Below, one piece after another: positions 1 to 11,200 of a stretch of DNA of 64,000 nucleotides. Under the pieces are notes generated by a model. The model searched no databases. It was not told where the DNA came from and was given only the letters and a program-made list of their open reading frames with translations. A program made the position numbers and the translations under genes. The stretch's first letter is position 1. Each line of letters starts with the position of its first letter. Origin of the DNA: Conus ventricosus (lineage: Eukaryota > Mollusca > Gastropoda > Neogastropoda > Conidae); contig CM031615.1 of the NCBI GenBank assembly GCA_018398815.1, forward strand, positions 53,787,756 through 53,851,755. The letters run 5' to 3'.

Positions 1-30
1 CACTTAAATATTTTTGTCGTTTGTATTTGT

Positions 31-443
31 TTATTTTTTTTTTTTATGTTGTTTGGAAATCGTTGTTAGATTTTTGAATTGGATGTTGGCTATCATTCTT
101 TTCATTTTATCCTCAAACGGTTTCATTTCGTTTATGGCTGGTGGTGATCGCCATGATTTGAAGTCGTAGGTGTTTTTGTCCTCTTTTTTTACATTTGGAT
201 TCAGAAAAAAGAAAGCTCTCCATCTCATATTGTGCATGAACTTTTCAGTTTGTTCTATTAGTTTTTTTTTATATAGGATTGTGGACTGGAAAATGGTATG
301 TCTTTTGTTGACTGTCTAAAATTGATTTCTTCCATTTTAAAATCTTTTAGGTCACAGTGCTCAACGTGAGGAGCGATTAAGATTAGTGTGGTTAAAATAC
401 CCAAAATGATTTTGATAGTGCTCGACCCCTTGGGGAGCAACAT
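31..443 (-). pseudogene. Penelope-like element, N-terminal reverse transcriptase fragment (runs off left edge)
   Basis: Two minus-strand open segments (443-258 and 237-31) follow the hammerhead-like motif at 455-525 on the same strand. The second segment reads RAFFFLNP, then TYDFKSWRSPP, then an acidic/hydrophobic helix ending MIANIQFK. From memory of the family, an FFLNP block, an aromatic-F-K-S-x-x-x-PP block and an F-E-x-x-x-x-x-MI block are the usual start of Penelope-like reverse transcriptases, before the catalytic palm. The catalytic region would lie left of the window, so activity cannot be judged. The two segments are in different frames or interrupted, so this copy is probably degraded. 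The hammerhead at the expected 5' position supports the assignment. Confidence 0.55.
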
Positions 444-454
444 TTGTTAAAATA

Positions 455-525
455 GGTTTTTAAAAATAGAATCTACAAATTTGTTTCGAGCGCATTGCGC
501 TGTCATCAGGATGGTTTTTGGTTTG
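455..525 (-). ncRNA. Hammerhead ribozyme-like motif at 5' end of Penelope-like element
   Basis: The minus strand shows the hammerhead core in order: CTGATGA (509-503), a 5-bp hairpin AGCGC-AAT-GCGCT, then CGAAAC (488-483). GAAA is followed by a minimal stem III (CAAA/TTTG) and the UA expected at a cleavage site. Stem I can form from GAT/ATC plus an A-run/T-run pairing across an internal loop. The pair next to the core in stem II is C/C rather than G/C, so activity is uncertain. Hammerheads with very short stem III are established in Penelope-like retroelement terminal repeats, and the reverse transcriptase fragment directly downstream fits. Confidence 0.55.
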
Positions 526-644
526 CCCACCGCCGATGTTATATATATATATATAATAAATTTCAAGGATAAGTAACCGAGCACCATTCCAGCAACTTAC
601 ACAGCAGCTTGGTGTTGCATATGCATAGAGAGAGGAGGGGAGAG

Positions 645-670
645 AAACACACACACACACACACATACAC

Positions 671-723
<53 letters not shown>
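645..723. repeat. (CA)n microsatellite
   Basis: About 80 bases of AC dinucleotides with three interruptions (AT, GC). Short G tracts of roughly 20 bases follow at about 799-817 and 946-968. No gene is recognised between 530 and 1180. Confidence 0.95.
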
Positions 724-726
<3 letters not shown>

Positions 727-1176
727 CTGAAGACCTTTGACTGTCAAGCTTTGCCTAGAGCTTCTTGCTAGTTTATCTTTAAAAAGAAAGTGTGTGTGGG
801 GGGGGGGGGGGGGGGGGAGGGGGGCAGGACTAGGGATAGCAAACAAAAGGTTACCTCAGAATCTCGACTTTGTTGCGGCCAGACCCCTATAGGGTGTGTA
901 CGGAGCTCAGGGCCGAAACATTTGTCTGAAGGGAGGGAGAGGGACTGGGGGGGGGGGGGGGGGGGGGGTCGTGTCTGAGGACGCATTGTTGCTAAGCTTT
1001 TCCTAGAGTTACTTCCCTCTGCTTGTGTGTCTTCTGTGCGACAACTGCGTGCACCATGAGTGCCATGCCCTGTATACAACAGTGTGTCTACACGGCCACA
1101 GTCATGCCTACCATGGTCAATAGAATGGTGTGTGTACACAGCAACAGCTATGTGTATTGTACCCTATGTGTGTGTG

Positions 1177-1179
<3 letters not shown>

Positions 1180-1270
<91 letters not shown>
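1180..1270. repeat. (TA)n microsatellite, insertion site of pogo-like transposon
   Basis: About 90 bases of TA dinucleotide. TA also flanks the other end of the transposon at 4422-4436. This fits TA-target integration but hides the exact target duplication. Confidence 0.95.
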
Positions 1271-1273
<3 letters not shown>

Positions 1274-1565
1274 AAAGGCTCTAAAATCCGAACACTTAAG
1301 GATTTCATCTCAGCAACAGTCCACGTACACTCACAGAAAGAAACAAAAATGACTCTTTGATCAGACATAACATCAGCTGCATTTTTCTGTAACTCACAAT
1401 AGCAAACATCACTTTATTTGGAGATATTCACACTTTTTAGAATGAGGTCAATGCACGGAATTAGAACCTTCCGCTCATGATACTGAACAGTGAAATCCAA
1501 ATTCCAAACAAGGGTTCTAAATTGCGAACAGTGAGATCGTAATTCCAAACAGAAAATATTCTGAT

Positions 1566-4289
1566 TTATTCTCCTTTAAACAAAGTAAAGAAACATAACT
1601 GATCGTCATTTACATCCAGAGGTGGAAGGGGGTGGTGTGGAAGAAGGGTGAATGTCACATCCAGAGGTGGAAGGGGGTGGTGTTGATGAAGGGGGAATGT
1701 CACATCCAGAGGTGGAAGGGGGTGGTGTCGATGAAGGGGGAATGTCACATCCAGAGGTGGAAGGGGGTGGTGTCGATGAAGGGGGAATGTCACATCCAGA
1801 GGTGGAAGGGGGTGGTGTCGATGAAGGGGGAATGTCACATCCAGAGGTGGAAGGGGGTGGTGTGGAAGAAGGGTGAATGTCACATCCAGAGGTGGAAGAG
1901 GGTGGTGTCGATGAAGGGGGAATGTCACATCCAGAGGTGGAAGGGGGTGGTGTCGATGAAGGGGGAATGTCACATCCAGAGGTGGAAGGGGTAGTGTTGA
2001 TGAAGGGGGAATGTCACATCCAGAGGTGGAAGAGGGTGGTGTCGATGAAGGGGGAATGTCACATCCAGAGGTGGAAGGGGGTGGTGTCGATGAAGGGGGA
2101 ATGTCACATCCAGAGGTGGAAGGGGGTGGTGTCGATGAAGGGGGAATGTCACATCCAGAGGTGGAAGGGGGTGGTGTGGAAGAAGGGTGAATGTCACATC
2201 CAGAGGTGGAAGGGGGTGGTGTTGATGAAGGGGGAATGTCACATCCAGAGGTGGAAGAGGGTGGTGTCGATGAAGGGGGAATGTCACATCCAGAGGTGGA
2301 AGGGGGTGGTGTCGATGAAGGGGGAATGTCACGTCCAGAGGTGGAAGGGGGTGGTGTTGATGAAGGGGGAATGTCACATCCAGAGGTGGAAGAGGGTGGT
2401 GTCGATGAAGGGGGAATGTCACATCCAGAGGTGGAAGGGGGTGGTGTCGATGAAGGGGGAATGTCACATCCAGAGGTGGAAGGGGGTGGGGGGTTGATGA
2501 AGTGGGAATGTTACATGCTGAAGATGACTGGGGCATGGAAGTAAGCTTCTCTCCAGACAGACAAGATGGAAGAAAGTCCACTTCACTGAAGACTGTTCTG
2601 TTGAAAGGCCAGATTCCTGCTCTTGCAAATCCATTGACAGCTGTAGCTGTGGAAGCTGCCTTCATGTAGACCAAGCTGAAAAGGGCACAGATCTGAAACG
2701 GTGTGATCTGCCTCCAGGATTTGCCCTGAGCCACAGTTCCTGCTCCTTTGCATACACTGTTTGGAGGGGCTTGAAAAAAGCAATGTCTAAGGGTTGGAGT
2801 CTGTGAGTGGTATGGGGAGGCAATGAAATAATAACTATTCCATTTTCGCGTGCAAACTCAATTGCAGCGAGTGATCTTGTGTGGGAAACGGCACCATCAA
2901 GAACAAGGAGTATTTTGTTCTCTCTTGATGGCTTTACAGCTGCAGCAAAATGCCTGAGCCAAACCAAAAACATGTCCCGGTCCATCCATCCAGACTCATA
3001 TTTGTAACCAGACTTCCTGTTGGAGCTCCATTTTTGAGCTGTTCGTTTATTCTCTTCCGTTTAAAGAGAATAAGGGGTGGCACAAACTGTCCTGCAGCAT
3101 TGCTGCAACAGACCACTGTTGTATTTGTTCCCCTTTCTCCACTTGAGAGAGAACCAACTTGGTGTTTGCCTTTGTGTGCAAAGATTTGGCACTTCTTCTG
3201 CACCGTCGACACTGCTGTTTCATGCATGTTAAAGATTGTCATTCCGCTGAAGCCTTGCACATCAATTTCCCTTTCCAGTAGATAAAAAAATCTTCCCACA
3301 CTTTCCTCATTAAAACCATTTGCTCTTGCAATTGATGTCGGTTCTGGTTGCCGTAGAGATATCTCTGGGTGTCGTCTTAAGAAAAGTTTTAGCCAAGTCT
3401 TCCCTGCCTTCTTCTCCTCGTTGAACAGGTGAGGCAAACCATTTGCAGAAGCTATATCAAAAGCCAAACTCATCACCATCTCCCGTGTGAACCAAAAAAA
3501 CAAAGCTTCGCTGTTTAAGATGTGTCGAACAAGTTCTCTTTCAATGTTTGGTGGCAGAGTGGAGGGTCTCCCAAGAATTTTCTTACAGTCTTTTGCATAT
3601 TCATGTTTACAATCCAAACGATCCTTCAGAGTGGTAACTGGTATTCCATAGGATCTGGCAGCAACTCCAAGTCCCATCTCACTTCTTCCATAGCTTGTCT
3701 GAGGTCATCTGATGACCAGCTTGCGCTAAAACAAACAAATTTATGTTTGTTTTTTTTTAAGGGAAAAAAGATCATTTAGTGGTAACCATATGCCTTAAAA
3801 TCCTATACACGCACACACACGCATGAATGCACGCACCGTGTTCCCTTAAAATCAGTGTTGTATTGATGAAAAATCTTCTCTTTAGATGCTTGCATAGACC
3901 TGCATTAAGCAGTGTAGCTTTAAAAGCGCTTCCTACTTATTTCTGGCAAAACAAATTATGACTGCATTTTGGTGAAAACAAGTATCAAATTCCGAACGCG
4001 ATTCTCAAATTCCGAACACTGTTCGGAATTACGTCGCATGCGTGTTCGGAATTAGATATTGCCATTGACTCTTTTACGTACCCATGTATCAAAAATCTAA
4101 CACCACCACTCTGATGTGAACCAACTTCTATGATTCACAAAACATTCAAGAAGTTATCAAGCGTAATTACAACAAGCAAGAACAAATGTGTGATTCATAT
4201 CCAATGCACTTTTATTGTCAAATATAATAAGCGACAATCAAAAACTGAAAAAAGTCTCACCGCTTTCTTTTGACGCCTTCTTGAGCCAT
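1566..4289 (-). pseudogene. pogo-like transposase (two exons, frameshifted, repeat-expanded C terminus)
   Basis: Exon 1 (4289-4261) encodes MAQEGVKRKR and ends at a GTGAGA donor. The acceptor TTTTAG precedes exon 2 at 3725, which continues as ASWSSDDLRQAMEEVR. Then come a psq-type helix-turn-helix (VAARSYGIPVTTLKDR), a CENP-B-like helical region (KTWLKLFLRRHPEI) and the DDE domain: IFNMHETAVS, where the usual first Asp is His; then LVLDGAVSHT; then LQPLDIAFFKPL. The C terminus reads TAVNGFARAGIWPFNR, typical of pogo/Tigger proteins. Frame breaks occur near 3695, 3020, 2725 and 1990. Past 2490 the frame runs through a 45-bp tandem repeat encoding LPPLDVTFPLHRHHP and ends at a stop near 1566. 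The Asp-to-His change predicts an inactive enzyme even if the frameshifts were base-call errors. Confidence 0.75.
1612..2490. repeat. 45-bp minisatellite inside the transposase reading frame (~19.5 copies)
   Basis: The unit contains CACATCCAGAGGTGGAAG on the plus strand. It is exactly 45 bp, so each copy adds 15 residues on the minus strand without shifting frame. Copies differ by a few substitutions (TCGATGAAGG, TTGATGAAGG or GGAAGAAGG). One copy near 1990 has lost bases and breaks the frame. Confidence 0.95.
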
Positions 4290-4534
4290 GGTCGTTTCCA
4301 GATGACATCAAGGGATGTTATTCTTTCCTCCAATGCAGTATTCTAGGTAAAACGAAGTTCCCTTTTTCCAGAATGGGGGTGTTCGGAATTACCTGACAGT
4401 TCGGAATTTAGAGCCTTTCCCTTATATATATATATATGAACAATATAAAAGTGTTCTTTAAAAATCTGAAGGTGAGCGAGAGGTTCGAAACAAGCTTGTT
4501 GATTTTAATACTTCATTTAAAAAAAATATTCTTA

Positions 4535-4565
<31 letters not shown>

Positions 4566-4572
4566 TCTCCAG

Positions 4573-4841
4573 CCATGCGCGCCATGCCCAATGTTGTGTC
4601 CTTACTGCAACAACCGATTGTTTGTTGTCCAGCAACAACCATATCGCCAACCCCAGAGAAGAAGTGGTCCACGAGCTGGTCGTGGAGAGAAACGTTCGCG
4701 TCAACCTGGAGTCGAACCCCTTCTCCTGCACCTGTGACTTGCTGCCCTTTCTGGACCTGTATAAGGTTCGCAGGGACACCCGCCGCCCAAAGTCTGCCTC
4801 CCCACTGCTGTCTGCTTTGTCCAATCACTCCGCTCCTAAAG
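4573..4841 (+). CDS. Toll-like receptor: end of LRR ectodomain and first half of the LRR C-terminal cap
   Basis: A TATCTCCAG acceptor precedes the exon and a GTAATGG donor follows. The frame reads LLSSNNHIAN (an LRR-like strand), then NVRVNLESNPFSCTCDL, then LPFLDLYK. NPFxCxC followed by a hydrophobic F-L segment is the first half of an LRR C-terminal cysteine cap. The exon ends in phase 1 (AAA|G), and the exon at 18464 supplies the two missing bases, so the two join in frame across a 13.6-kb intron. The cap's second cysteine pair lies in that next exon. Earlier ectodomain exons were not found and should lie left of the window. The exon's first ~25 codons are less convincing, so the true acceptor could be slightly downstream. 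Role: the extracellular part of a membrane receptor of innate immunity. Confidence 0.75.
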
Positions 4842-4967
4842 GTAATGGAAGACTGCTTGTTTTCTTTCTTCCTTTCTTACTTTCTTTCTTTCTCTCAGGC
4901 AAAATAAACAGTTGTTAAGGCAGCATGGCAAAAAAGATGGGTGGGTAGGCGCAAAGCGTTGTCCCAG

Positions 4968-5086
4968 ACAGCAAGGGTCCTAGGACCCACCTAGGCCCCA
5001 CCTAGGCCCCACCTAAGTTCTGGCTAGATCCATCTTGTCCAAGCTGCAGCTAGCTTGAACCTAGGTGGACCCTATACCCTTGCTGT
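4968..5086. mobile_element. Small palindromic MITE-like repeat
   Basis: 119 bp that start ACAGCAAGGGT and end with its inverse ACCCTTGCTGT. The inner arms also pair imperfectly (CCACCTAGG inside each end). There is no coding content. A duplication of the target is not obvious. It lies in the TLR intron just after exon 4573-4841. Confidence 0.6.
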
Positions 5087-6226
5087 AAGGGGTGTTCGTT
5101 TTGTAATTTCTTCTTTCATCTGGCGGTATAGTTGGTTTTTTTTTCATTTAATAAGGTTTGTGGTCGTGTTCCTGTGTTTGCCTTTGGCGAGAGAAGTTTA
5201 CTTTATACTCGACATTTTTTTGTTCGCCAATTTCGGGGCTTGTCCTAATGGTCTGCTCAAACAGATGCTGTGTACCTGCTGCTTCCATATCTAACTGCTC
5301 TGTCAAAAATATCCATGATAGGGTCATCGTCACCCTATTTACAGAAATAAAAAAAAGAAGTCTGATGACTTCAACTGCTGCAGTACAACTTTTCTCTTCA
5401 TCGCCAACAAAGTCCTGGCTGAAGCCTTGCCCAACGGACGGGATGATGCCCCCTTAGAGCCCCTTTAGCCAGAGATAATTTCAAAAGATAAATGTTGGAA
5501 GCAAAACAGGATAGTAGGTCACTTCCGTCGATCTGATTGAAGTTGTAAGCAGTTGTAAGCAGAATAAGGCTTTGGAAACGCAACAATCGCAACAAGACAG
5601 CATTCCATAAACTCAATTCCTCTGCCTACGTAGACTCCGCTCCAACAAAGATTTCACTGTACAAGCAGTCAAAATGCCTGAGTTTTTCGCCAACCGTGGA
5701 TACCCCACTGTCGTCATCAACGATGCTCTCAGCCGCATCACAGCTATGTCCAGAACATCCACTCTAGAAACCCAGCCTCCTAAAGAGACAGACAGATAGG
5801 GAGAGTGTGTAGATGGAAGAGGAGACTGTGACGAGATGAGTATGAGTGTAGGTGGGTCCTCTAGGGAAGGACTGGGGATAATTTCTCAATGGGAATTATC
5901 TTAACATTTCACCTACATCCTCTCTCTTACTAGTGGTGGAAGGAGCAACTTTCCGGTAGTCATCAAAGAAATTTTTATTTTATTCCGGGACTGGGTAAAA
6001 TACTGAACAGTGGCTCTGAGATAATTTTCCTTAGGCCTGTACTCTTATAAGTACTTGTAGCTCCGAGAGACAGAATTGAAGAGAGAAGTTCAAACATTCA
6101 ACATTTGATTGAACAACAGAGAACCGACACAAGTTAAGTGCAATTTCACACATCAACTTTTATTGCTTACACATAGGTAAGTTTGGGCATGTCAAGTTCA
6201 TAGGCTAGGGTTTCGTTCTCATTGGA
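5087..6226. other. TLR intron, little recognisable content
   Basis: Mostly unassigned. The only coding-like stretch is the retroelement fragment at 5618-5792, annotated separately. The region from 5800 to 6226 shows no repeat or reading frame I can support. Confidence 0.5.
5618..5792 (+). pseudogene. Retroelement protein fragment (Penelope/DIRS-type, uncertain)
   Basis: The plus strand reads LCLRRLRSNKDF, then MPEFFANRGYP, then INDALSRITAMSR, and then stops. A C/L-R-R-L segment followed by FFxxRGYPxxVIxxALxR resembles a linker found in invertebrate Penelope-like reverse transcriptases. No catalytic part is present and both sides are noncoding, so it is a relic. The family assignment comes from memory and is tentative. 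Confidence 0.4.
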
Positions 6227-6239
6227 CTACCACAATGAG
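6227..6239. repeat. 13-bp target-site duplication of the LINE (left copy)
   Basis: CTACCACAATGAG here is repeated exactly at 12193-12205, immediately after the LINE tail. This defines the insertion limits. Confidence 0.9.
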
Positions 6240-6866
6240 CCCTCCGGGGGTTGAGACCTTGTCGTGGTCGGAGGGCTTGCGTGGTCCAGTGATCCCTTAG
6301 GCTTTGCTGATGGGGGCATCAATACTTGGGAGATAGGCTGGTTTTTTCACACTGCTTGTAGGCCTGAGAGGTGAAGATGCTGTATGGCCTAAGCGTAACG
6401 TGGTAATGAGTTGATGCCCCTGGTAGGGCTTCCCATGTCAGATAGGCTAAGGGTGAGGATCCTGACTAAGAGTAACCCGCCTTTCTCCTTTTCTTGTTTT
6501 CTGCCTTCCTTATTTGGCCCTTTTCTATCTTCATCTCCCCTTCAAGTCTTCTTTTCTACACTCCTTTTCTCTCTGTGGTCTCCTTAAGATCCGCCGCGTT
6601 TGCCGTGCGGTGCGACCTGTGTCGGAGGGAATGAGATCCTGGTGATTGAGAGGGCCAGCGCTCTCAACACATCACTTTGGCTCGGACCTCTCCTAGACAG
6701 GGAGTACACTTTGGCCCGGGTGTACTAATCGGCTCCCCTTCTTGGGGCTGGGTCAAAACAGGCATTTCTCCGGCTGGCCAAGGTAACCCCTGCAGTGCTC
6801 AGCTCTCTGTTCCCGGGAGTTGGGCATGATCAGGGGGGATAGGGTTGGTAGGTTTTTGTCTGTTGT

Positions 6867-8271
6867 ATGTCTCTCCTGAAGCCTGGAAGGGGTCAAGACA
6901 GTGCTTCTTGGCCCTGGCCCATTAGTTGGACTCCAAGGTGGGTGGGTAAGGGAGAGATGAAATTTTTGCCTATAAATATGACCTCAAATAAACATCATCC
7001 CCCCCAAAAAAGGAAAGTTCAGTTAGTTTCACAAAGGTTGTCACAGGAGTCCGATGGAGACTCTGATTCTGAAAATGAAACAAGGCAGTTGTCAGGATTT
7101 TGGTCTTCTTGGTTGATCATGGAAAGTAAGGAGCAGGACAAACCTCTTTCTGCACTAAGCCCATTTGCAATACAGAAGGGCTTCCAAGGTATTGCAGGAG
7201 ACCCACAGTCCATTAAGCGACTCAGAAACGGCACCTTTCTCATCCAGAGTAAAACTAAAAAACAATCCGGGTGACCCCCCATAAGCAGCTAAATTCCTCT
7301 AAGGGAGTCATTTGATGCCCAGATCTTAGAGGTGTCTCAGAGGCAGAGATCAAGGCGGAACTGGCATCCCAAGGTGTGACAGAGGTGCATAGGGTGACAG
7401 TGAAAAAAGGTGCAGAAAGAGTGGCCACCAACACCCTCTTTCTGACATTCTGCAACCCTGTGCTGCCTCCTGTCATCAAGGTAGGATATTTGAATGTCCG
7501 TATACAAATGTATGTTCCGTCTCCAATGCGTTGCTTCAAATGCCAGAAATTTGGTCATGTCAGAGACCGCTGTTCTGGGCAGGAGGTGTGTGGGGTTTGT
7601 TGCAAGGCAACCCATGATGGGCCTTGTAAAGACCCGGCGCATTGTGCAAACTGCGGTGGCGACCACCCCTCCGCTTCACGCAACTGCCCTGTCTGGAAAC
7701 AAGAGTCAACCATCCAAAAGGTGAAAACAGAAAAGAAGATCTCATTTTTTGAAGCCCGCAGGCAGGTTGTTGGCAGTCAGACGCCAACAGCATCTTCATA
7801 CGCTTCGGCGGTAAAAAAAAAGTATCGACACGTTCAGTCTGCTGCCAGACTGACGATTTTACTTTCTCTAAAACTTTGCAAGGAAGACAGATAAGCTTTG
7901 GTGGAAGCAAGTCCACCACCTCCTAACCCAAAGTGGGTGCCACTGGTGGGGGCAAAAAATCTGCCACCCCCCAGACTGCTCAGCAGTCTACTCCATCTGC
8001 TGCTGGGCAGATCAAAAAGCCAGCTCTCCCACCTCCATCTCCCTTGAGCAAAGCTCGTGCAGGCAGGGGAGTTCAACTGAGTGTGGAGATGGTGGAGATG
8101 AGAAAGAAACCTCCACCATCTCCAAACCCCAGACCTCCACCATCTCCAAACTCCAGGCCTTTGTCACCTGCGGGCAAGTCTGCCAGCAGGTCCAAAGACC
8201 AACACAGTCCAGTGAAACTACAAAATAAATTCACTCCATTGGAAGCGGACGTTGAAGAGGAGATGACCTGA
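6867..8271 (+). pseudogene. LINE ORF1: Gag-like nucleic-acid-binding protein with CCHC knuckles (frameshifted)
   Basis: Three pieces in different frames. 6867-7274 gives a basic N terminus and SPFAIQKGFQGIAGDP with RLRNGTFLIQS. 7376-7894 gives ASQGVTEVHRVTV-type sequence, then MRCFKCQKFGHVRDRC, then two more Cys/His clusters (CGVCCKATHDGPC and CANCGGDHPSASRNC). 7933-8271 is a proline-rich tail (PPPSPNPRPPPSP) ending at a TGA 25 bp before ORF2. In this LINE group ORF1 coats the RNA. The break near 7274 appears to include lost sequence between the first two pieces, so this copy's ORF1 is probably dead even allowing for base-call errors. Confidence 0.75.
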
Positions 8272-8296
8272 TTTCTCTCCTTTTCGCCTCTGCACC

Positions 8297-11200
8297 ATGG
8301 ATAGTACAATATTCCATTGGAATATCCGTGGTCTAAATTCAAACTTTGAGGAGCTGCAGCTTCTGTGTCAATCTCTAAAACCTTCCGTCGTGGCTCTTCA
8401 GGAAACTCAAATTCAAAGCCAGAAGACCTTTACTCTTTCTGGCTTTAATATTCTTTCAAAACCTGCACAACCATCTACGTTAGGACTGTCGGGCGGTGTT
8501 GCCCTTCTCATACACAAAACTCTGCTGTATAGTCCTGTCGCTCTGTCTACCTCCCTTCAGGCTGTAGCTGCGAGAGTCACCCTCCACAAGACTGTGACAA
8601 TCTGTTCTCTTTATCTCCCACCTTCTGTCCCGGTTTGTCGTCAGGACCTTGTCAGTCTGATAGGAGAACTTCCTCGACCTTTTTTGCTGTTGGGTGACTT
8701 TAACGGTCACAATCCTCTTTGGGGTAGTGCCGGTACGTCACCCAGAGGTCTGCTGATTGAGGATGTCCTTTCAGACTTGGATTTGTGTTGTCTGAACGAC
8801 GGATCTGCAACTTACCTCCACTCTTCCACAGGTTCACTTTCGTGTTTAGATTTGTCGGTCTGTGACCCCTCGCTGGTCCTGGACTATGAGTGGTCTGTCC
8901 ATGACGATCTGCACGGAAGTGACCATTTCCCTGTCCTTCTACAACCTGTATTAACTGAACACGTCTCTGTCTCTCAGCATCTAAATTATAAGAAAGCAAA
9001 CTGGGATCTATTTGCAGCCACTGTTTCTAAGGAGTTCCAGGACACTGATTTTCTTCAGAGTCCGGACCCAGCAGAATCTCTGACTAATACTATGATTAAA
9101 TGTGCTAAAGCCTGTATTCCAGTGTCTTCCGACAAACTTCAAATGCCAAAAACACCCTGGTTTGATTCAGATTGCCAACAAATTTCCAAAGTCCGAAAAC
9201 GAGCTCAGCGTCAGGTATACCATCGACCTTCGGGTCCCAACGCTCGAGCCCATCAAAAACTCCGTGCCAAATCGAGACACACTTTTAAAATCAGTAAACG
9301 TCGGTCCTGGAGAAGTTTCTGCTCCAGGCTGACATCGAAAACTTCCAAGAAAAAGTGTGGAACATCATTAAGAAAATCAAAGGGAAGAACACCTGTCCCA
9401 CTGTGAACCATCTCAAGTTTTCGGACTCTTTAATAACAAACAAAAAAGCAGTTGCTAATCTGCTTGCTTCAACCATTGAAAAGAATTCCTCCTCTTCTAA
9501 CAAATCAGCCACTTTTGTCAAAAACAAAGCCCTTAAAGAAAAATCACCCTGCAACTTTTCATCCGACAACACGGAAGACTACAATCTTCCCTTCACGTTA
9601 AACGAGCTGAAATCTGCCTTACTTTCTTGCAGCGATTCCTCTCCAGGTATAGATGACATTCATTATCAACTATTGAAACATCTTCCGCAAGAAGGTCTGA
9701 ACATCCTGTTACAGGTATACAACCATGTGTGGACTACAGGTTGCTTTCCACCCTCTTGGCGGAAAGCCCTCATTATTCCCATCCCCAAACCTGGAAAAGA
9801 TCTTTCTAATCCATCTAATTACCGTCCCATAGCTTTGACCAGCTGTGTCTGTAAATTGATGGAAAAAATGGTCAATGCTAGGCTCATGTGGAAACTCGAA
9901 ACCGATGGCCTTTTGGCGAAAGAACAGTGTGGTTTCCGCAAACATCGGAGTACAGTTGACCATTTGATTCGTCTGGAATCTACACTTAGGAACGCCTTTC
10001 TGAACAAACAGCATGCAGTGGCAATTTTCTTCGACTTGGAGAAGGCCTACGATACCACCTGGAAGTCGGGGATACTTCATGATCTCCACGATCTGGGTTT
10101 TCGAGGTCATCTTCCGCTTTTTATTCAAAATTTTTTGGCAGAACGACAGTTTCAGGTCCGGGTTGGCACCACTCTCTCTGATGTCCACGAGCAGGAGTTG
10201 GGTGTTCCCCAGGGGAGCATACTGTCTCCTGCCCTCTTTAGTATTAAAATCAACAACATTGTGAAATCAGTTCAGCAGGGTTCAGACTGCTCATTGTTTG
10301 TGGATGATTTCGCTGTCTACGCAACTGGAAGCCTGTACCCGAGTGTCCAGCGCAGGCTCCAGCTTTGCGTAGATAAAATCCATCGATGGGCGGATGAAAA
10401 CGGTTTCACCTTTTCTCCAACAAAGACACAGTGTATTCACTTCCATAATTTCCGTCAGTTTTTCCCAGATCCTGAACTTCAAGTAGGGAAATCTTCCATT
10501 CCAGCTGTTAAAGAGGCCAAATTTCTGGGAGTCATTTTTGACCAGAAACTGAACTTTCTCAGCCACATCAAAAACCTCAAAACTTCTTGCCAGAAAGCTC
10601 TGAATATTCTGCGGGTCGTAGCGCACACTGACTGGGGCGCTGATAAGAAAACTTTGCTGCACCTCTACAGAGCCTTGGTCCGTTCCAAACTGGACTACGG
10701 TTGTGCTGTCTACGGCTCCGCAAGACCCTCTTACCTCAAACTCTTGGACCCTATCCACCATCAAGGGCTTCGTCTCTGTCTTGGAGCGTTCCGCACCACC
10801 CCTGTGTACAGCCTGTACGCAGAGGCGGGCGAACCTTCATTGTCCAACCGCAGGCTGAAACTGTCTTTAAATTATTATATCCGACTGTTCTCAGAACCGC
10901 AGAATCCTGCCTATGACTGTGTCTTTGACCCTCCATTCCAAAGTAAGTTTGAAAACAACCCTAAATGTATTCCGCCGTTTGGTCTTCGTATGCAGCCTCA
11001 CGTGCGGAATGCAGGTCTAAACCTGGGAGTAGTTTCCGATTTTTCCAAGTTTCCGGATCAACCTCCGTGGACCTTTTTCACACCAGAGATTCGTTTCGAT
11101 CTTGCAGCTTTTCGCAAAGAGTCTACCAGCTCTCTGGCGTACAAGGCATTGTATGCTGACCTCTGTTCGAAATTCCCATCCTATCAAAAAGTTTTCACTG

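Larger units (their letters stand above)
1271..4421 (-). mobile_element. pogo-like (Tc1/mariner superfamily) DNA transposon with terminal inverted repeats
   Basis: The ends are inverted copies: GGGAAAGGCTCTAAAATCCG at 1271 and, in reverse complement, GGGAAAGGCTCTAAATTCCG at 4421, with one mismatch in the first 20 bases. Both lie in TA repeats. A core AATTCCGAAC, in either orientation and partly mutated, recurs inside both ends: near 1283, 1498, 1519 and 1543 on the left, and near 3989, 4005, 4019, 4043, 4380 and 4400 on the right. These are likely transposase-binding subterminal sites (inference). The interior encodes one transposase on the minus strand. The copy sits in the intron upstream of the first visible TLR exon. 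Confidence 0.85.
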
